Shown piece by piece: positions 8,445-16,004 of a stretch of 60,726 nucleotides of DNA. The position numbers were made by a program, and so were the translations under genes. Within the stretch, counting starts at the first letter, position 1, and every line of letters begins with the position of its first letter. Below the pieces are notes generated by a model. It was given only the letters and a program-made list of their open reading frames with translations. It had not been told where the DNA came from and did not search any database. This DNA comes from Paenibacillus agaridevorans (GTDB taxonomy: Bacteria > Bacillota > Bacilli > Paenibacillales > Paenibacillaceae), in the NCBI RefSeq assembly GCF_003112455.1, contig NZ_BDQX01000381.1:1-60726 (forward strand). Reading direction: 5' to 3'.

Positions 8445-9371
8445 ATGGCCGATCAATCTTCAGGACGGACGGCATCCGTTTCTCCCGGCGGCATGGGGCT
8501 GAGCAAGAGACCAAAGGGCAAGTCCCGCGAGCTCTCGCCTGCCAAAACGTTTAAGTGGACGATCTATCATCTGTTCGCTGCCGGTGGAGCTATCATCATG
8601 GTGTATCCCGTCATCTGGCTGCTCATGAGCTCGTTCAAGCCGAGCGACAAAATCTTTGTTACATCAGACAGTCTTATCCCGGATCCATGGATCTGGAGCA
8701 ACTATACGCAAGGCTGGGAAGGCATTGGCGGCTATTCGTTCGGCACCTTCATCTGGAACTCGCTGGTGCTCGTCGTGCTTGCTACGATCGGCGCGGTTAT
8801 TTCCTCGGCGTTCGTCGCTTTCGGATTCGCGAGGCTGAAATTCTGGGGCAGCGCATTCTGGTTCACGATCATGATGATTACGCTTATGCTGCCGCATGAC
8901 GTCGTGCTTGTCCCGCAATACATTCTATTCTCCAAGCTGGGCTGGCTGAATTCCATCAATCCTATTGTCATCCCGGCGTATTTCGGCATGCCGTTCTTTA
9001 TCTTCCTGATGGTGCAGTTCATCCATACCATCCCGAGAGAGATGGACGAAGCGGCGACGATCGACGGCTGCGGCAAGTTCAAGCTGTTCTACCGAATCAT
9101 TATTCCACTGATCGCTCCTGCGCTGGCAACGGCCGCGATCTTCTCCTTCTACTGGAGATGGGAGGATCTTATCGGGCCGGTGCTGTATCTGAACAAGCCG
9201 TCTCTCTACCCGGTATCGATGGCGCTCAAGATGTTCCTTGATGCGGATACGTTGTCGAACTGGGGCGCGATGTTCGCGATGTCCATCGTCAGCCTGCTGC
9301 CCGTCATCGGCGTATTCTTCCTTTTCCAGAAGCATATCGTGGAGGGCATTAGTACGAGCGGATTAAAGTAA
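8445..9371 (+). CDS. Sugar ABC permease, MalG/UgpE type
   Basis: This 308-residue permease has six membrane helices. The EAA motif is DEAATIDGCGKFKLFYRIIIP. It has an unusually long, basic, disordered cytoplasmic N-terminus of about 35 residues (Ser/Gly/Lys-rich) before the first helix. A GGAGGGG ribosome site lies between the two permease genes, which are only 3 bp apart. This is the last gene of the operon. The hairpin at 9425-9459 lies downstream and separates it from the convergent island. Confidence 0.92.
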   Translation: MADQSSGRTASVSPGGMGLSKRPKGKSRELSPAKTFKWTIYHLFAAGGAIIMVYPVIWLLMSSFKPSDKIFVTSDSLIPDPWIWSNYTQGWEGIGGYSFGTFIWNSLVLVVLATIGAVISSAFVAFGFARLKFWGSAFWFTIMMITLMLPHDVVLVPQYILFSKLGWLNSINPIVIPAYFGMPFFIFLMVQFIHTIPREMDEAATIDGCGKFKLFYRIIIPLIAPALATAAIFSFYWRWEDLIGPVLYLNKPSLYPVSMALKMFLDADTLSNWGAMFAMSIVSLLPVIGVFFLFQKHIVEGISTSGLK

Positions 9372-9424
9372 TCAAGTCTGGCTGCAGCCATGGAAAAGTT
9401 AAGCACAGGGTGTAAAGTCCGAAC

Positions 9425-9459
9425 AAAAAAAACCACTTCCTAACACTAGGTTGTGGTTT
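9425..9459. terminator. Terminator between convergent operons
   Basis: A stem AAACCAC (9430-9436) pairs with GTGGTTT (9453-9459). On the minus strand it is followed by a run of eight T, making it a good terminator for the DUF3990-like pair. It overlaps the last codons of the 124-residue gene. It may also stop the sugar operon from the left. Confidence 0.7.
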
Positions 9460-9820
9460 CTTCTTTGTTCCAATTCCGTTTGAACTCGCGTATTTGTTTG
9501 ACCGTATCGACCTGCCTGGCCATATAATAAGCATGCTGTTGTGGCGTTAAATCGTGATGATAAATCTTCCCGACTGTAAAATAGGTTTCTTCAAAGTAAT
9601 CTGCGATTTCTTTAGCCGTTAACCTGTTTCCAACAATTTCTCGGAATAAGGGTTTTACGATCGAACGGTCATCTTTTACCCATTCTTTGATTCCTCTTAA
9701 TTGTCGTTTTGCAGGACGATAGTGCGACAGCACTTTATGCATTCTTCCTTGGCTATTTTTACGAAGATGGGTTTTAATTAAAACCATATCGTCTGATCCT
9801 TTAGACTTAGTGGTAGTCAT
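9446..9820 (-). CDS. Uncharacterised partner of DUF3990-like gene
   Basis: This 124-residue basic protein has no membrane segment and no domain I recognise. It has a Lys/Arg-rich N-terminus and a helical centre (TAKEIADYFEETYFTVGKIYHHDL). Its ATG overlaps the stop of the upstream gene in an ATGA junction (9817-9820), so the two are made together. Position and coupling suggest an antitoxin or immunity partner, but toxin-first order is less usual and no antitoxin fold is evident. Base composition is far AT-richer than the flanking sugar and chemotaxis genes, which suggests recent acquisition. Confidence 0.6.
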   Translation of the reverse strand: MTTTKSKGSDDMVLIKTHLRKNSQGRMHKVLSHYRPAKRQLRGIKEWVKDDRSIVKPLFREIVGNRLTAKEIADYFEETYFTVGKIYHHDLTPQQHAYYMARQVDTVKQIREFKRNWNKEETTT

Positions 9821-10569
9821 TTCAATTCACCCCACTTAATGAAATCATTACTCCATGTTGAAACGATACCTTTATCTTTATTGTACCACGTTTCTGCAAT
9901 AAATAAACCATCCAATGTCAGCATTGCATTTAAATCAGGATTATGAAAACTCAATTGATTTCCTAGACCTAATCCTTGCAAAGTTTGACCGCCTTGTGTC
10001 TTTGTTATTGCTTCTTGAAACCAAATAACGGATTCTTCAGTGACTTTATTCGAAAAAAGCTTTTTGAAATCAACCATTACTTTGCTGATCTTATTATCAG
10101 CCATCAGTCCAACAATAATATCTGGATGATTGCCGAATCTTTTCAAACAATCACAATTATTATATTCACTATGAATTCGATGGCGAAGTATAAATTCAGA
10201 CCATTCGTAACATTCCCCGCCAAATATTTGAATATCATATTGGTCCACATCAACCAACTTGTCTATCTTATAACGAACAACAACGGGGGTCTTTTCTTTA
10301 ACGTTCTTAATATTAAGGTTAAAATAGGCGTCTCTTTGCTCGTCATTAAATTTATTTTCCTCGAACTGTTCTTCGTCGAATTCATAACAACGAGTTGCCC
10401 ATATCTGTGATTGCGCTATATCAATTGTAGTATATAATCCAGACCCAAAATCCTTATTCTTTGAGTACTTTATTAAGGCATCAACCGATATGGCCTGTTC
10501 AAATTTCACGGCAATATCAAAGCTTGTGCCATGATAAACGAAGTCAGGCAAGAACAATTTAACTCCCAT
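9817..10569 (-). CDS. DUF3990-like putative ADP-ribosyltransferase
   Basis: This 250-residue protein carries motifs I associate with the DUF3990 family, regarded as having an ADP-ribosyltransferase-like fold: VYHGTS (His13), DFGSGLYTT (Tyr46), QIWATR, then WSEFILRHR (Glu125) and PDIIVGLMADNK. These fit a His-Tyr-Glu style active site. Members are often found as toxin-antitoxin or anti-phage genes. The gene is AT-rich, coupled to an unknown small gene and isolated from its neighbours. The last 90 residues are unassigned. The enzymatic activity is inference; it could also be a phage-derived effector. The ATG has a plausible AGGTTTTGA-type site. Confidence 0.6.
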   Translation of the reverse strand: MGVKLFLPDFVYHGTSFDIAVKFEQAISVDALIKYSKNKDFGSGLYTTIDIAQSQIWATRCYEFDEEQFEENKFNDEQRDAYFNLNIKNVKEKTPVVVRYKIDKLVDVDQYDIQIFGGECYEWSEFILRHRIHSEYNNCDCLKRFGNHPDIIVGLMADNKISKVMVDFKKLFSNKVTEESVIWFQEAITKTQGGQTLQGLGLGNQLSFHNPDLNAMLTLDGLFIAETWYNKDKGIVSTWSNDFIKWGELK

Positions 10570-10644
10570 GTCAAAACCTCCAAATTATGTATTTCTTCTA
10601 TAATCTATCATAGAACATATGATTGCTAAATGAAAAGCTAGAAG

Positions 10645-10699
10645 CAATTAAAAAGCATCCTCCCATGGCAAATTGCCCTGGGAGGATGCTTTTTAATTG
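10645..10699. terminator. Strong bidirectional terminator
   Basis: A near-perfect long inverted repeat has arms running CAATTAAAAAGCATCCTCCC and the mirrored copy, with a short AT loop. T runs lie on both sides. It terminates the chemoreceptor gene from the right and marks the right edge of the AT-rich island. Confidence 0.85.
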
Positions 10700-10735
10700 T
10701 TATGTCGCTCAGGCAACCCGAACGTGACCCGGACC

Positions 10736-12481
10736 CTATACCCTGAACCTGCTCACCGCCGTATTAAGCTCAGAGGCAAGCGTGCGCAACTGCTCGGCTG
10801 CGCCGGCGACTTCTTCGACGGAGGCAAGCTGCTCCTCGGATGCGGCAGCGACTTGCTGAGAATGGCCTGCCGAAGTTTGCGCGATACGGGCCAGCTCTTC
10901 GAGCGTAGCGGCGATTTGCTCGCTGCTGGCGGACATTTGCTCCGAAGCCGCGGATACCTCCTGAACCTGCGAGCTGACCTCTTCGACGGCTACCAGAATG
11001 GAGCGGAACGAATCGCCGGAGCCGCCAGCCAGACTCGTGCACTCTCTCGCTTCGGAAGCCGAAGTCTCGAGCGAATTGGACAGCGTTCCAGAGCGCGTGC
11101 TGATCGCTTGGAGTATCTCCGCGATCTCCTCCGACGATTCTCTGGAACGTTCGGCCAGCTTGCGAATCTCGGTGGCGACGACGGCAAAGCCATTGCCATG
11201 CTCGCCGGCGCGCGCCGCTTCGATCGAAGCGTTGAGCGCAAGCAGATTCGTCTGGCCCGCTACCTCGCTGATGTGGGACAGAATGTCGCCGATGCGATTG
11301 CTGTATTCGTTGAGCTCGCGCATGGATTCCGCCGCGAAGATGATGTGCTGCTCCAGCCGTTCGATCTGCCCCGTCGTACGGTCGATGATGATGCCGCCTT
11401 CCGCCGCCAGCTTCGCCGTATCGATTGCCAGCTCCGACACGACGCCGGATGATTCCGCGATGCGTTGAATGCCAACAGCCATCTCGGTCATCGCAGTCTG
11501 GCATTCCTGCGAACTGATCAGCTGCGTCTCCGTGCCAATTGCCACGTTCTGGATCGACTCCGTAATTTCGTTTGTTGCCTGCGCCGTTTGGGTAGCCGTC
11601 TCCTTTAGATTGAGAGACGAATCCCCCACCTCTCGAGCGGAATGCTGGATGTTGATCGTGAGCCTCCGAAGACTGCCGATCATCTCGTTAAAAGATTCCG
11701 CCGCCTGTCCGATTTCGTTGCCATTCGTTACGGGGACGGAAGCGGTCAAGTCTCCGCCTGCGGCCAGCTTGGCGTTGTCCCTTAGATTTTGCAGAGGGCG
11801 GATGGCCAAGCGCAGAAGCGGAATCATGATGCCGATGGCAAGACCGGCGGCAATAAGGCCCAGGGCAACCGCCCGAAGGAGCATTGTACTCATGCGCGCT
11901 TCGACTTTGCCGTAATCGAAGTCTATGCCGAATACGGCGACAGGCTCTCCTTTGACATTAAGAATTGGCGCCAAATAGGTAATCCAAGTGCCGAATCCAT
12001 CTTCGAAAGGTGCGCTTAACCCGTGTTTGCCTGAAAGGGCTTCGTCGAAGTGGTTGAAAATGATGCTGCCAGCTTCGTAAGGCGCGGTCAGCGTTTCGGG
12101 ACCGCCAAAGGAGTCGCTGATTTGGAGAAAATACAGTTGATGAGCTCCGTTCAGGCTTGTGGTTTTAGCAGAAAAATAATAGGCGTTCGTAATCGTGTCA
12201 TCGTCTGTCATGCCGTTAAGCAGACTTTTTGTAATGGAACCTTCGTTGTCCGGGATCGGTTGGCCCGAGTTGACTGCGTTTGCCATGGGCTCAATCACAC
12301 TGAGGTTGGCTTGCGTCTGAGCCCTTAGCGTCCTGCCAAGCTGTTCGAATTCGTGATACGCTGCCTCTTTCTGAGCGAGATACATGACCGTTGTCATAAT
12401 TGCAATGATGATCAGAAAGAGAAAGGATAGAACGATCGAGCTGGTTGCGAGCAAACTTTTTTGCTTCAGCCATTTGAACAA
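10736..12481 (-). CDS. Methyl-accepting chemotaxis protein
   Basis: This transmembrane chemoreceptor of about 581 residues has a helix near the N-terminus (LATSSIVLSFLFLIIIAIM), an extracytoplasmic Cache-like sensor of about 160 residues and a second helix. A HAMP domain and a long coiled-coil signalling domain follow, with the conserved tip GQTNLLALNASIEAARAGE. I prefer the TTG at 12481, 9 bp after a GGGG-type ribosome site. The first in-frame ATG (12514) falls inside a TATAAT box at 12513-12518 that looks like the promoter's own -10. It is monocistronic. The ligand is unknown. Confidence 0.9.
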   Translation of the reverse strand: MFKWLKQKSLLATSSIVLSFLFLIIIAIMTTVMYLAQKEAAYHEFEQLGRTLRAQTQANLSVIEPMANAVNSGQPIPDNEGSITKSLLNGMTDDDTITNAYYFSAKTTSLNGAHQLYFLQISDSFGGPETLTAPYEAGSIIFNHFDEALSGKHGLSAPFEDGFGTWITYLAPILNVKGEPVAVFGIDFDYGKVEARMSTMLLRAVALGLIAAGLAIGIMIPLLRLAIRPLQNLRDNAKLAAGGDLTASVPVTNGNEIGQAAESFNEMIGSLRRLTINIQHSAREVGDSSLNLKETATQTAQATNEITESIQNVAIGTETQLISSQECQTAMTEMAVGIQRIAESSGVVSELAIDTAKLAAEGGIIIDRTTGQIERLEQHIIFAAESMRELNEYSNRIGDILSHISEVAGQTNLLALNASIEAARAGEHGNGFAVVATEIRKLAERSRESSEEIAEILQAISTRSGTLSNSLETSASEARECTSLAGGSGDSFRSILVAVEEVSSQVQEVSAASEQMSASSEQIAATLEELARIAQTSAGHSQQVAAASEEQLASVEEVAGAAEQLRTLASELNTAVSRFRV

Positions 12482-12724
12482 ATCAAAACACCCCACTTGA
12501 AGTTTTAACTCCATTATAATGACTAATTGTTAGCGAATTACGTAACAAATCGTTTGATTTGTATTAAGAACCCCCCGATTCGATAAAGAGACGATACAGT
12601 AGTAAATCGAAATCCGGCAATTTGGTTGTTAAAGGCCCTTTTCATCTCCTTGTATTGTACAAACACCGTTCCGATTTCTAGCTAAATCACATACTTTAAA
12701 GAAACCAATGAAAGGGGGGAAACT

Positions 12725-13054
12725 ATGAGCGACGTAAACTATTACAAGAAGGAATTGCAACGAATAGCCTGGCGTTTGCAGTATAAAGCACGAAGTACAC
12801 GCAAGCGTGAGTGTTCATGGATGGAATACAACCATCCGTATTATCATCCTTTCGAAATGGTTGATAATCGCATATTTGTTCAGCAACTACTGGCTGAAAT
12901 TCAGCCTGGCATTGGGCGTAAGATCATTCATGGTCTTTTTATAAAGAACCAAACCGAAACACAATTGGCAAAGGAATTAAATATATCGCAACAGGGGGTC
13001 AATAAGTGGAAAAGGAAAACCCTCAAGTCGCTCTCACAGAAGATGAGTTTATGA
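12725..13054 (+). CDS. Sigma region 4-like protein of a split sigma factor
   Basis: This 109-residue basic protein has a C-terminal helix-turn-helix resembling sigma region 4.2 (TETQLAKELNISQQGVNKWKRKTLKSL). Upstream it has a region-3-like linker containing a conserved MEYNHPYYHPFEMVDN segment. Its gene overlaps by 49 bp a second small gene that resembles sigma regions 1.2-2. That arrangement parallels the two-protein sigma factor SigO/RsoA (YvrI/YvrHa) of Bacillus subtilis. Ribosome site AAGGGGGGAAA lies before the ATG. It is therefore probably the DNA-binding half of a split sigma factor. Targets are unknown, and its former neighbour downstream is broken. Confidence 0.65.
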   Translation: MSDVNYYKKELQRIAWRLQYKARSTRKRECSWMEYNHPYYHPFEMVDNRIFVQQLLAEIQPGIGRKIIHGLFIKNQTETQLAKELNISQQGVNKWKRKTLKSLSQKMSL

Positions 13055-13227
13055 GCTTGGTGAGCCAAGCCCAAAACCAAGATCCGGACGCTATGCTGAA
13101 ACTTTTAGAATTCTTTGAACCAGAAATGCTCTGGCATACTCGATTTATTCGAATGCCTCAAGAAGATGCTCTGCAACACATGCGTCTCGCCTTAATTGAA
13201 CTGTTCCATCCAATAATCCTGCAGTAG
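13006..13227 (+). CDS. Sigma region 2-like co-sigma protein
   Basis: This 73-residue acidic protein starts at GTG 13006, with AGGGGGT upstream. The segment EFMSLVSQAQNQDPDAML resembles sigma region 1.2/2.1, and PQEDALQHMRLALIELF resembles region 2.2, which docks on the beta' coiled coil. It overlaps the region-4-like gene by 49 bp, so the two halves are probably co-produced and act together like SigO and RsoA. Its 3' end reads into a remnant of a different gene, and the last residues (HPIILQ) may be a deletion-created tail. Homology is by pattern only. Confidence 0.6.
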   Translation: MEKENPQVALTEDEFMSLVSQAQNQDPDAMLKLLEFFEPEMLWHTRFIRMPQEDALQHMRLALIELFHPIILQ

Positions 13228-13436
13228 ATGGGTCTCCGAATATTGACTGGGAGTACAATGTAGTAATAAACAGTAACGGGACGGTTTCTGTTACTGGTAA
13301 GCATGATGGTTTTCCTTGCCATGAGATATGGAAAAAAGTAGACTCCAATGTACCTAAAGCCCTATATACCTTTCAAAAAACTAACCTTTCTGCTCTTTTC
13401 GGTGATATGGAGCGTTCGGTAAATGTATCCGGATAA
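13212..13436 (+). pseudogene. C-terminal remnant of a DUF3238-like gene
   Basis: An open stretch of 74 codons without a usable start reads NNPAVDGSPNIDWEYNV, then VSVTGKHDGFPCHEIWKK, and ends LFGDMERSVNVSG. The KHDGFPxxEIWKK pattern is typical of the end of DUF3238-like exported or phage-associated proteins. The frame runs straight out of the tail of the region-2-like gene in another phase, so a deletion probably joined the two. A strong terminator at 13454-13480 follows, which marks the original gene end. Confidence 0.55.
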
Positions 13437-13453
13437 TTTATATCAATGAATAC

Positions 13454-13480
13454 AAAACCGACCGTTTAACGGTCGGTTTT
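13454..13480. terminator. Intrinsic terminator
   Basis: AAAACCGACCG pairs with CGGTCGGTTTT across a TTTAA loop. It ends the split-sigma unit and can also act on the minus strand for the gene at 13.56-13.99 kb. Confidence 0.85.
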
Positions 13481-13559
13481 GCTCCCCCTTGGATTTTATA
13501 GATTTAATTATTTAATGTTAACGAGGCGCTAGCGCTAATATCAAATGGATAGTCATATT

Positions 13560-13985
13560 TTAATTGTTCTGCCTGTCACTTTTATTGAACACTATTGAAA
13601 CTAAACTAAAACCCAAACCAAAAGTTATCCCGGTTGAGGCAAACATTATATGCAATAGCTGGGCTTCGGATGAAAATAAACTGCCGCCACCAAGCATTCC
13701 CACGAAGAATAAAGTTGGTAGCCAAAAAATTAGCGAACAACAAATCGGATATAGGGAATAGCGGAGGAAGGGACGATTCACAATATGCCTGATAATGTAC
13801 CATATAAAAAGGTATATGAGGCCTGTCGGAACATAGGCAAATACCGTCCAAAGTACCGTCGCATGAGTGTCCCCACCCAGTCGTTCCCCCGAGATTGCCC
13901 AAAGAGCATTCTTGTACATTTGAAAGCCAATCCAATACGATACGACATATACAATTAATATACATAGATATTTTAAAAAGCGCAT
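13560..13985 (-). CDS. Four-helix membrane protein of unknown function
   Basis: This 141-residue hydrophobic protein has four predicted membrane helices (about 6-27, 43-65, 78-100 and 112-135) and no recognised domain. The ATG at 13985 is chosen because a GGAGGTGG site lies 8-15 bp upstream; a GTG at 14003 would place the site inside the protein. AT content is higher than in the flanking operons. Its neighbours (split sigma factor, ECF operon) give no clear functional hint. Confidence 0.7.
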   Translation of the reverse strand: MRFLKYLCILIVYVVSYWIGFQMYKNALWAISGERLGGDTHATVLWTVFAYVPTGLIYLFIWYIIRHIVNRPFLRYSLYPICCSLIFWLPTLFFVGMLGGGSLFSSEAQLLHIMFASTGITFGLGFSLVSIVFNKSDRQNN

Positions 13986-14361
13986 AACTTGCTCCACCTC
14001 CACTTAAAAAACTAAATCGTGTCTAGAATGTAATATCAAATATTACATAGATTATAGCTCCACACCCCAAGAATGAGTAGTTCTAACATTTGTAGTACCC
14101 CATCTATTACCCACTTTGCAGCTCGTTAGCTTAATAAAGCATCGTCAGTTTTACGTAGTATGTGCAATTGAACTTTTTGTAAACGTCCATCGATGCGAAG
14201 GAAAATAACGTTGAAGCCTCCAACGCCATTTTAAGGCGCAGAATGCCACTTTCATTATCTAACCTATGTGCGATGGAAAGATTGATTATAGATACGATTC
14301 TGATCGACTGAGGGCAGGAATACTAGTTAGCGCTTAAAGAGAAGTGCTGTAAACTAAAAAT

Positions 14362-14466
14362 TTAAAGTGATAAGGGGATGTAAGGCTCCATTCGTTGTCT
14401 GGCGGACTCATATTGTCCCCTTAGGATTTCACCCGTTTCCTCTTTGATGGCTTTGAACTGTTTCAT
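14362..14466 (-). CDS. Possible 34-residue small protein
   Basis: An ATG at 14466, preceded by GGGGAG at 6-7 bp, opens a 34-codon frame (MKQFKAIKEETGEILRGQYE, ending YIPLSL). It would form an amphipathic charged helix. No family is recognised and no terminator or promoter is clear. It could be chance. Confidence 0.25.
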   Translation of the reverse strand: MKQFKAIKEETGEILRGQYESARQRMEPYIPLSL

Positions 14467-14494
14467 CTACTCCCCAAAAAAAAAATAAAAATTG

Positions 14495-14535
14495 CACCAA
14501 ACAATTCCCCCGGTTCGTTTGTGTTTATATAGAAG
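14495..14535 (+). promoter_or_regulatory. Possible ECF-type promoter
   Basis: The stretch containing CAAACAATTCCCCCGG and then GTTCGTTTG just before the sigma gene resembles autoregulated ECF promoters in related genomes, with a -35 AAC-type element. The assignment is weak. Confidence 0.3.
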
Positions 14536-14549
14536 GGGGGCAATTCAGC

Positions 14550-15047
14550 ATGGAGGATCCCTTGCAGCGTACGGGCAAGGATATCGCTCAAATCTACCGT
14601 CGGCATGCCCACACCGTCTATAAAGTCAGCTTCATGCTGCTCAGGAACGTAGTCGATGCCGAAGAAGCTACGCAGACCGCCTTTTTGAAGCTGATGCAGT
14701 CGGACATGACCTTCCGCGACAACGAACACGAGAAGGCTTGGCTCATCGTGACCGCCCGCAACCATTGCCGCAATATGCTTAAGCATTGGTGGAGGCGAAT
14801 GCGAACGACGCTGGAAGAGGCCGATCAGAGGCTGCTCGCGGAGGAAATCAGGCATGACGAGACGCTCGGCGAAGTGCTGGCCCTGCCTGCAAAATACCGT
14901 CTGCCTCTTTATTTGTTTTATTACGAAGGGTATAGCACGAAGGAGATTGCGGAGCTTCTCTCCATTAAGGAAGCGACGATCCGCACGCAGCTACATACGG
15001 GCAGGAAGCTTCTGAAGCTGCAGATAGGTGGTGAAGGCGATGACTGA
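14550..15047 (+). CDS. ECF sigma-70 family RNA polymerase sigma factor
   Basis: This 165-residue sigma factor has region 2 at about 15-85 (DAEEATQTAFLKL, AWLIVTARNHCRNMLK) and region 4 at about 105-160 (LPLYLFYYEGYSTKEIAELL, then ATIRTQLHTGRKLL). It has a GGGGGG-rich ribosome site. Its stop overlaps the start of the membrane anti-sigma gene by 8 bp, the classical pairing. The third gene encodes an exported protein with a copper-amine-oxidase-type stalk domain. The operon probably responds to envelope stress or a surface signal. Confidence 0.93.
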   Translation: MEDPLQRTGKDIAQIYRRHAHTVYKVSFMLLRNVVDAEEATQTAFLKLMQSDMTFRDNEHEKAWLIVTARNHCRNMLKHWWRRMRTTLEEADQRLLAEEIRHDETLGEVLALPAKYRLPLYLFYYEGYSTKEIAELLSIKEATIRTQLHTGRKLLKLQIGGEGDD

Positions 15048-15990
15048 GAAGGAGCTGATCGACCGTCTTGCCCGGATGGGACCTACGGACAAGCAGACGG
15101 ATCGCATGCTGGAGCGGATTTTGAATCCGGCGGCGAAGCCTAGATTTGCCCTCAAGCCAAGCTACCGGATCGCACTGCCGACACTCGTCATTCTGTTGTT
15201 GTCGCTCTATTGGCTGCCTGCCTTGCAACAGAAGCAAAACAAAGAGATTCCGCAGTTGACAAGCGTCGTTGCTCCTTTCGCCGTAGAATTCGGCCTTCCT
15301 AGAGCGATCCATGCCGGAACGTTAGGGAAGTTTCTGAATTATAACGGCAGCCGGTACACATTCCTGGAGGATGGTGCGGCATACGACCTCTCCGGCTGGA
15401 AGGTTGAAGAGCAAGGCGTGTTGGGTACGCTGCAATATGATATTGCGGCGGACATCCAAAACGGCGGAACGAAGGGGTACAGCAGCCGCGATTTGGCCAC
15501 GACGTACATGAACGGAGGCACAATATATGCGCTGCCCGGCTACGCCCCCGCGTTCAGGCTGGCAGTATCCTACGAAGGCCGATACTATATCGCCGAGTTG
15601 TCGGGCAAGACGGACGACGGAGTGATCGACGCAAAAGAGTTTGTCTCGTTAGCTGATCTTAGTCGGATGACAATGCGGATAGAGTGGCTGGATCATCAAG
15701 GGACGACGGTTATGCAAGTCTGGGACGCAAAGAAGGATATCCGAAAGTGGTCCAACCTGATCGCCGAGAGCATCCCTATTGAAAAGCTGACGGACGAGCA
15801 GTACGAGCGCCTGGCGAAAGCGCGATCGTCGGACAGATCCTTTCAGGCCAGATGGGTGCTGCGGGACGGAACATCCATCGTCATGTATCTCGTGCCCGAT
15901 CTGTCCCTGCTTACGATTGGCAACGGCAACTACGAATTGAGCAAGACGTTTCTGGAGATGTACTCAAAAGAAATTCTACTAACCGACTGA
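15040..15990 (+). CDS. Putative membrane anti-sigma factor
   Basis: This 316-residue protein has a short cytoplasmic N-terminus (TEKELIDRLARMGPTD), one membrane helix at about 45-62 (IALPTLVILLLSLYWLPAL) and a large extracytoplasmic domain of unknown fold. The ATG at 15040 overlaps the sigma gene (ATGACTGA) and is preferred over an in-frame GTG at 15028. Topology and coupling indicate a regulator that holds the ECF sigma factor at the membrane. No canonical zinc-binding anti-sigma motif (HxxxCxxC) is present. Direct evidence of sigma binding is absent. Confidence 0.75.
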   Translation: MTEKELIDRLARMGPTDKQTDRMLERILNPAAKPRFALKPSYRIALPTLVILLLSLYWLPALQQKQNKEIPQLTSVVAPFAVEFGLPRAIHAGTLGKFLNYNGSRYTFLEDGAAYDLSGWKVEEQGVLGTLQYDIAADIQNGGTKGYSSRDLATTYMNGGTIYALPGYAPAFRLAVSYEGRYYIAELSGKTDDGVIDAKEFVSLADLSRMTMRIEWLDHQGTTVMQVWDAKKDIRKWSNLIAESIPIEKLTDEQYERLAKARSSDRSFQARWVLRDGTSIVMYLVPDLSLLTIGNGNYELSKTFLEMYSKEILLTD

Positions 15991-16004
15991 AAGGATAGAT
16001 GACA

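Larger units (their letters stand above)
13986..14549. other. Long intergenic region, mostly featureless
   Basis: About 560 bp of mixed, rather AT-rich sequence with no gene I can firmly support. It may hold one very small minus-strand ORF (14362-14466) and the ECF operon promoter near its right end. It looks like decayed accessory DNA continuous with the broken gene at 13.2 kb. Confidence 0.5.
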
